Below, in pieces: positions 1-6,935 of a stretch of 6,935 nucleotides of DNA. Source of the DNA: Propionibacteriaceae bacterium (GTDB lineage Bacteria; Actinomycetota; Actinomycetes; Propionibacteriales; Propionibacteriaceae); contig DAIESZ010000342.1 of assembly GCA_027346035.1 (NCBI GenBank), positions 1 through 6,935 on the forward strand, read 5' to 3'. The position numbers and the translations under genes were made by a program. Under the pieces are notes generated by a model. The model saw nothing but the letters and a program-made list of their open reading frames with translations, made no database searches and was not told the origin of the DNA. Positions within the stretch are counted from its first letter, which is position 1, and the number at the start of each line of letters is the position of its first letter.

Positions 1-2923
<2,923 letters not shown>

Positions 2924-2924
<1 letters not shown>

Positions 2925-4045
2925 CAGTGACCGCCTTCCATCAGCTCGACGAACCGGTCGAACAGGTAGTCGGCGTCGTGCGGGCCGGCTGCGGCCTCGG
3001 GGTGGTACTGGACCGAGAACGCCGGGCGGTCCAGCAGTCGCAGGCCTTCGACGACGTCGTCGTTCAGGCAGACGTGGCTGACCTCGGCCCGGCCGTAGGG
3101 GGTCGAGACCGGCCCGTCCAGCGGCGCGTCGACGGCGAACCCGTGGTTGTGGGCGGTGATCTCCACCGTCCCGGTGTGCCGGTCGAGCACCGGCTGGTTG
3201 ATCCCCCGGTGCCCGTAGCCCAGCTTGTAGGTGCCGAAACCCAAGGCGTGGCCCAGCAGCTGGTTGCCGAAACAGATGCCGAAGAACGGAACCGAGCGCG
3301 CCAGGATCGCGCGCAGCAGCTCGATCTGGGGTAGGGCCGTAGCCGGGTCGCCGGGGCCGTTGGAGAAGAAGACGCCGTCCGGCGCGCGCCTGAGGACGTC
3401 GTCCAGCGTGGCGGTGGCCGGCAGGACGTGCACCTCGATCCCCCGACGGGCCAGCTGGTGCGGGGTCATCGACTTGATCCCCAGGTCAAGCGCGGCGACC
3501 GTGAAACGCTTGTCTCCCATGGCCGGCACGACGTACGGCTCGGGTGTCGAGACCTCCTCGGCGAGCGCCGCGCCGCGCATCGTCGGCGCGGCGCGGACGG
3601 TGTCGAGCAGCTCGGAGTGCGCCGCAGTCGCATGATCACCGGAGAAGATGCCGACCCGCATGGCCCCGCGCTCGCGCAGGTGCCGGGTCAGCGCCCGGGT
3701 GTCGACGCCCTGGATGCCCACGACGTCCTGGGCGAGCAGGTCCTCGGCCAGGCTGCGCCGCGACCGCCAGCTCGACGGGCGCGGCGAGGGGTCGCGCACG
3801 ACGTACCCGCTCACCCAGATCCGGGCCGACTCGCCGTCCTCGTCGTTCATCCCGGTGTTGCCGATGTGCGGCGCGGTCTGCACGACGATCTGGCGGTGGT
3901 AGCTGGGGTCGGTCAGCGTCTCCTGGTAGCCGGTCATGCCGGTCGTGAACACCGCCTCGCCGACGCACTGGCCGATGGCGCCGAAGGACTCGCCGGTGAA
4001 GCTGCGTCCGTCCTCGAGCACGAGCACCGCGGGGATGGCCGTCAC
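2924..4045 (-). CDS. carA: Carbamoyl-phosphate synthase small (glutamine amidotransferase) subunit
   Basis: CarA hydrolyses glutamine and channels the ammonia to CarB. I chose the GTG at 4045-4043, which gives 373 residues and the normal N-terminus ([20 protein letters not shown]); this GTG overlaps the pyrC stop as GTGA. The open frame continues upstream to an ATG at 4417, but that stretch lies antiphase inside pyrC and does not resemble CarA. The N-terminal CPSase small-chain domain covers about 1-170 and includes [10 protein letters not shown] (33-42) and [12 protein letters not shown] (113-124). A class I amidotransferase domain follows, with SNGPGDP (228-234), nucleophile C258 in GICFGNQ, and H348 and E350 in YHPE completing the triad. 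Length and motifs are ordinary. In KLGYGHRG (274-281) the third residue is Gly where I recall Arg or Lys in relatives; this is a minor point. No strong Shine-Dalgarno site precedes the GTG (only a weak GGCGG), so translation probably depends on coupling to pyrC. Confidence 0.98.
2934..2939 (-). promoter_or_regulatory. Candidate Shine-Dalgarno site for carB
   Basis: GGAAGG on the minus strand lies nine bases before the ATG at 2924, inside the final codons of carA. Together with the TGATG stop-start overlap it supports this start for carB, which yields the expected N-terminus [20 protein letters not shown]. Confidence 0.5.
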
Positions 4046-5361
4046 CGGGCACCGCCGGCGCCCTGGGCGGTGGCGTCCTGCAGCCGCCCGTCGAGCAGCG
4101 TGGGCCGACCGCGCAGGAACGTGGCCACCACCCGCCCGTGCATCCGGCGCCCGGCGAAAGGCGTGTTGCGGCTGGCCGTGGCCATGACGGCGGGGTCCAC
4201 GTCCCAGCGGGCAGCAGGGTCGACCAGCGTCAAGGTGGCCGGCGACCCCGCAAGCAGCGGCTGCCCGTGCTCGGCCAGCCGCCCGATCCGCGCCGGGCGG
4301 GTCGACATCCGGTCGGCGACACCGGCCCAGTCCAGCAGCCCGGTCTCGACCATCGCCTCCTGCACCACCGACAGGGCCGTCTCCAGGCCGGTCATCCCCA
4401 TGGCCGCGGCCTGCCACTCGCAGTCCTTGTCCTCGCTGGTGTGCGGGGCATGGTCGGTGGCCACCGCGTCGATGGTGCCGTCGGCGAGCGCCCCGCGCAG
4501 GGCCGCGACGTCGTCCGCCGTGCGCAGCGGTGGGTTCACCTTGAGGCGCGGGTCGTACCCGCGCACCAGGTCGTGGGTCAACAGCAGGTGGTGCGGGGTC
4601 ACCTCGGCCGTGACGGCGACCCCACGGGCCTTCGCCCAGCGCAGGATCTCGACCGAACCCGCGCTCGAGACGTGACAGACGTGCAGGCGCGACCCGACGT
4701 GCTGGGCGAGCAGCACGTCGCGGGCGACGATCGCCTCCTCGGCCACGGCCGGCCAGCCGGCCAGCCCCAGGACGGCGGACAGCTCGCCTTCGTGCATCTG
4801 CGCGCCGTGCGTCAGCCGCGGCTCTTGCGCATGCTGGGCGATCACACCGTCGAACGCCTTGACGTACTCCAGGGCCCGGCGCATCAGGACGGCGTCCGCG
4901 ACGCAGTGCCCGTCGTCGCTGAAGACCCGCACCCGCGCCGCGCTGTCGGCCATCGCGCCCAGCTCGGCGAGCCGCTCACCGGCCAGGCCCACCGTGACCG
5001 CACCCACCGGGTGCACGTCGACCCAGGCCGCCTCGCGCCCCAGCCGCCACACCTGCTCGACCACACCGGCGGTGTCGGCGACCGGCTCGGTGTTCGCCAT
5101 GGCGTGCACGGCGGTGAAGCCGCCCGCGGCCGCCGCCCGGGTGCCCGACGCGACCGTCTCGGCGTCCTCGCGGCCGGGCTCGCGTAGGTGGGTGTGCAGG
5201 TCGACGAAGCCGGGCAGTGCCACCAGGCCGGTGCCGTCGACGAGCACCGCGCCGTCCGCGGCCAGCCCGGGGCCGACGTCCGCGATCGTGCCGTCGCGCA
5301 GCAGCAGATCGGTGGGGTCGGCGCCCAGCGGGCGGACCCCGCGCAGCACGTAGGTGGTCAT
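4042..5361 (-). CDS. pyrC: Dihydroorotase, class I type
   Basis: This zinc amidohydrolase interconverts N-carbamoyl-aspartate and dihydroorotate, the third pathway step. The ATG at 5361-5359 gives 439 residues, close to the usual length of about 425-440. It has a good GAGGGG site five bases upstream and a start [13 protein letters not shown] typical of the family. A longer in-frame reading from 5697 lies inside pyrB and was rejected. Metal-binding and catalytic residues are all visible: H56 and H58 in [11 protein letters not shown]149/D150 in FSDDG, H177, H230 in HVCHVSS, and D303 in ATDHAPH. Substrate-binding R60, N90 and the NPPLR motif (276-280) are also present. The protein should therefore be active, not one of the inactive PyrC-like partners known from some bacteria. 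It overlaps pyrB by four bases (ATGA) and carA by four (GTGA). I infer that it may assemble with PyrB, as reported for Streptomyces and Aquifex enzymes. Confidence 0.98.
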   Translation of the reverse strand: MTTYVLRGVRPLGADPTDLLLRDGTIADVGPGLAADGAVLVDGTGLVALPGFVDLHTHLREPGREDAETVASGTRAAAAGGFTAVHAMANTEPVADTAGVVEQVWRLGREAAWVDVHPVGAVTVGLAGERLAELGAMADSAARVRVFSDDGHCVADAVLMRRALEYVKAFDGVIAQHAQEPRLTHGAQMHEGELSAVLGLAGWPAVAEEAIVARDVLLAQHVGSRLHVCHVSSAGSVEILRWAKARGVAVTAEVTPHHLLLTHDLVRGYDPRLKVNPPLRTADDVAALRGALADGTIDAVATDHAPHTSEDKDCEWQAAAMGMTGLETALSVVQEAMVETGLLDWAGVADRMSTRPARIGRLAEHGQPLLAGSPATLTLVDPAARWDVDPAVMATASRNTPFAGRRMHGRVVATFLRGRPTLLDGRLQDATAQGAGGAR

Positions 5362-6326
5362 CGGATCCCCTCGTCGGCGCTGCCGGCCAGCAACAGGTAG
5401 AGCACGGCCATCCGCACCGACACCCCGTTGCCGACCTGCTCGACGATGGTGGAGCGCGCACAGTCGGCGGCGTCGGCCGAGATCTCCAGGCCGCGGTTCA
5501 TCGGCCCTGGGTGCATGACGATCGTGTGCTCGTCCAGCAGCCGCAACCGGCGCGCGTCCAGGCCGTAGCGCCGCGAGTACTCGCGGGCCGACGGGAAGTA
5601 CGCCGCGTGCATCCGTTCGGCCTGCACCCGCAGCATCATCACCGCGTCCGCACCGGGCAAAGAGGCATCCAGGTCGTACGACGTCGCGCACGGCCACGAG
5701 TCGACTCCCACCGGCAGCAGGGTCGGGGGCGCCACCAGGGTCACGTCGGCGCCCAACGTGTGCAGCAGCAGCACGTTGCTGCGGGCGACCCGGCTGTGCA
5801 GCACGTCGCCGACGATCAGCACCCGCCGTCCGGCCAGGTCGCGGCCGGCGGCGGCGCCCGGACGACGCATCCCGACCAGGTGGTGGCGCATGGTGACGGC
5901 GTCGAGCAGGGCCTGGGTGGGGTGCTCGTGGGTGCCGTCGCCGGCGTTGACCACACAGCCGTGCACCCAGCCGGCGGTTGCCAGGCGGTGCGGCGCGCCG
6001 CTGGCCTGGTGGCGGATCACGACCGCGTCGGCGCCCATCGCCTGCAAGGTGAGTGCGGTGTCCTTCAGGCTCTCGCCCTTGGCCAGGCTGGAGCCCTTGG
6101 CCGAGAAGTTGATGACGTCGGCCGAGAGTCGCTTGGCTGCGGCCTCGAACGAGATGCGGGTCCGGGTGGAGTCCTCGAAGAACAGGTTGACCACGGTGCG
6201 ACCGCGCAGCGTCGGCAGCTTCTTGATCTCGCGCTGCTGGGTTGCGGCCATCTGTTCGGCGGTGTCGAGCACCAGCAGCGCCGTGTCATGGTCCAGGTCG
6301 CCCGCAGAGAGCAGGTGGCGCATCAC
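5358..6326 (-). CDS. pyrB: Aspartate carbamoyltransferase catalytic subunit
   Basis: PyrB transfers the carbamoyl group from carbamoyl phosphate to aspartate, the committed step of the pathway. From the GTG at 6326-6324 it has 322 residues, normal for the family. The carbamoyl-phosphate-binding domain carries STRTR (53-57), the mobile 80s loop with K83 in AKGES, R105-H106, and HPTQ (135-138). The aspartate-binding domain carries [12 protein letters not shown] (173-184), MLRVQAERM (231-239) and HPGPMNRG (272-279). The gene begins GTGATG, so two adjacent starts are possible. I chose the GTG because GAGG lies seven bases before it, and because the MMRHLLSA reading matches the MKRHLISA-type start I remember from Streptomyces; the ATG at 6323 would remove one residue. 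The GTG overlaps the pyrR stop by four bases (GTGA). No pyrI regulatory-chain gene lies next to it, unlike the enterobacterial pyrBI arrangement. Confidence 0.98.
   Translation of the reverse strand: MMRHLLSAGDLDHDTALLVLDTAEQMAATQQREIKKLPTLRGRTVVNLFFEDSTRTRISFEAAAKRLSADVINFSAKGSSLAKGESLKDTALTLQAMGADAVVIRHQASGAPHRLATAGWVHGCVVNAGDGTHEHPTQALLDAVTMRHHLVGMRRPGAAAGRDLAGRRVLIVGDVLHSRVARSNVLLLHTLGADVTLVAPPTLLPVGVDSWPCATSYDLDASLPGADAVMMLRVQAERMHAAYFPSAREYSRRYGLDARRLRLLDEHTIVMHPGPMNRGLEISADAADCARSTIVEQVGNGVSVRMAVLYLLLAGSADEGIR
5367..5372 (-). promoter_or_regulatory. Shine-Dalgarno site for pyrC
   Basis: GAGGGG on the minus strand lies five bases before the ATG at 5361, within the 3' end of pyrB. It is the clearest ribosome-binding site in the window. 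It supports this ATG over the much longer in-frame reading that would begin inside pyrB. Confidence 0.7.
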
Positions 6327-6935
6327 CGGGCGACCTCGGGCCGCTCATCGTCGGTTGCGCTCCGGTCGTCGGCTTCGCTCCGGTCGTCAGCTGCGCTCCG
6401 GTCGTCGGCTTCGCCCGGGTCGTCGATGAGCACCGCGTCGCGGACGTCGTACTCGGTCAGCAGCACGCGGACGCGCTCGCTCAGGGACGTGGGCAGGTTC
6501 TTTCCGACATGGTCGGCCCGGATCGGCAGCTCGCGATGGCCCCGGTCGACCAGCACGGCCAGGCGCACGGCGCGAGGACGACCGACGTCCGACAGGGCGT
6601 CAAGCGCGGCCCGGACGGTGCGCCCGGAGAACAGCACGTCGTCCACGAGCACCACCGTGCTGCCATCGACCCCCCGCGGCGGGATGTCGGTGCGCTCCAG
6701 CCCCCGCACCGGCTGGCGGCGCAGGTCGTCGCGGTACATCGTGGCGTCGATCGCGCCGACGGGAACTTGGGTGCCTTCGACCTGGGCCAGGCAAGCGGCG
6801 AGCCTCTGGGCCAGGGCGACGCCGCGTGTGGGGATGCCCAGCAGGACGAGCCCCTGCGGCCCCTTGTTCCGCTCCAGCACCTCGTGCGCCATGCGGGTCA
6901 GCACCCGGCTGATCTCGGCCCCTTCGAGCACCGTG
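6323..6935 (-). CDS. pyrR: PyrR bifunctional pyrimidine operon regulator / uracil phosphoribosyltransferase, 5' end cut by window edge
   Basis: PyrR family proteins bind the pyr mRNA leader in response to UMP/UTP and can also convert uracil plus PRPP to UMP. The frame is open to the right edge, and the stop TGA is at 6325-6323. A GTG at 6931-6929 could start 202 residues, but the codon before it is ACG and the reading [14 protein letters not shown] matches an internal part of known PyrR. About 5-15 N-terminal residues are probably missing. Numbered from that GTG: the [10 protein letters not shown] segment (12-21) corresponds to B. subtilis T18/R19/H22, implicated in RNA binding; GIPTRG is 32-37; MYRDDL is 65-70; the PRPP-binding loop [13 protein letters not shown] is 93-105; and [18 protein letters not shown] is 128-145. 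The core ends near residue 170. An unusual Asp/Arg/Ser/Ala/Glu-rich tail of about 32 residues with ADDRS repeats follows. Being first in the operon fits a regulatory role. Its target leader is not in the window. Confidence 0.97.
   Translation of the reverse strand, partial: TVLEGAEISRVLTRMAHEVLERNKGPQGLVLLGIPTRGVALAQRLAACLAQVEGTQVPVGAIDATMYRDDLRRQPVRGLERTDIPPRGVDGSTVVLVDDVLFSGRTVRAALDALSDVGRPRAVRLAVLVDRGHRELPIRADHVGKNLPTSLSERVRVLLTEYDVRDAVLIDDPGEADDRSAADDRSEADDRSATDDERPEVAR
6334..6337 (-). promoter_or_regulatory. Candidate Shine-Dalgarno site for pyrB
   Basis: GAGG on the minus strand lies seven bases before the GTG at 6326 and ten before the ATG at 6323. It sits inside the last codons of pyrR. 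The spacing favours the GTG as the pyrB start, though a four-base match is modest evidence. Confidence 0.5.
6343..6426 (-). repeat. 18-bp in-frame tandem repeat encoding the PyrR C-terminal tail
   Basis: On the plus strand the unit tccggtcgtcggcttcgc occurs exactly at 6361-6378 and again at 6397-6414. A copy with two changes lies between them (6379-6396), and degenerate partial copies flank the array at 6343-6360 and from 6415. Copies are directly abutted, so the array has about 4.5 units. Because 18 is a multiple of three, the repeat stays in the pyrR frame and encodes [18 protein letters not shown] and then TDDER. It lies after the conserved phosphoribosyltransferase core and ends just before the pyrB ribosome-binding site. 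It is likely to vary in copy number by slippage; this is inference. Confidence 0.9.

Noticed and set aside
4046..4417. An N-terminal extension of carA from an upstream ATG at 4417.
   Set aside because: The extra 124 residues are out-of-phase pyrC sequence and unlike any CarA. The GTG at 4045 gives the conserved N-terminus and a four-base overlap with the pyrC stop.
3428..4675. A 415-residue plus-strand open frame opposite carA and pyrC.
   Set aside because: It is antisense to two genes with complete catalytic motifs, with no domain or ribosome-binding evidence of its own.
4138..5187. A 349-residue plus-strand open frame opposite pyrC.
   Set aside because: It is an antisense shadow of pyrC with biased composition and no recognisable protein features.
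5362..5697. An N-terminal extension of pyrC from an upstream start at 5697.
   Set aside because: The extra 112 residues are out-of-phase pyrB sequence. The ATG at 5361 has a strong GAGGGG site and gives a normal dihydroorotase length.
6343..6426. A possible CRISPR array.
   Set aside because: The repeats are only 18 bp and directly abutted with no spacers. They lie in frame within pyrR, so this is a coding tandem repeat.

Overview
The window is a single block of five minus-strand genes from the de novo pyrimidine pathway. In transcription order (right to left) they are pyrR, pyrB, pyrC, carA and carB. The sequence is very GC-rich and third codon positions are almost always G or C. Gene order and protein wording (for example the PyrR, PyrB and CarB signature stretches) resemble Actinobacteria. 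I infer a high-GC actinomycete, but I cannot name a genus from the sequence alone.

Layout. At the right edge (6323-6935) is pyrR, the regulator and uracil phosphoribosyltransferase family protein; its first few codons lie outside the window. Next come pyrB (aspartate carbamoyltransferase, 5358-6326), pyrC (dihydroorotase, 4042-5361), carA (glutaminase subunit of carbamoyl-phosphate synthetase, 2924-4045) and carB (synthetase subunit, 1-2924). carB runs off the left edge inside its C-terminal allosteric domain. Each gene overlaps the next by 4, 4, 4 and 1 bases. There is therefore no intergenic DNA, and no promoter, terminator or RNA gene can be placed inside the window. The operon leader, where PyrR would act, lies beyond the right edge.

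How the genes work together. CarA releases ammonia from glutamine. CarB uses it with bicarbonate and two ATP to make carbamoyl phosphate. PyrB joins this to aspartate, and PyrC closes the ring to dihydroorotate. PyrR is expected to tune the operon to uridine nucleotide levels. All catalytic residues that I can check are present.

No novel or exotic system is visible. The points most worth a second look are an 18-bp in-frame tandem repeat giving PyrR an acidic ADDRS-type tail, a six-residue insertion in the second ATP-grasp half of CarB, the fully overlapping gene chain, and the direct pyrC-carA junction, where several actinobacteria carry an extra small gene.
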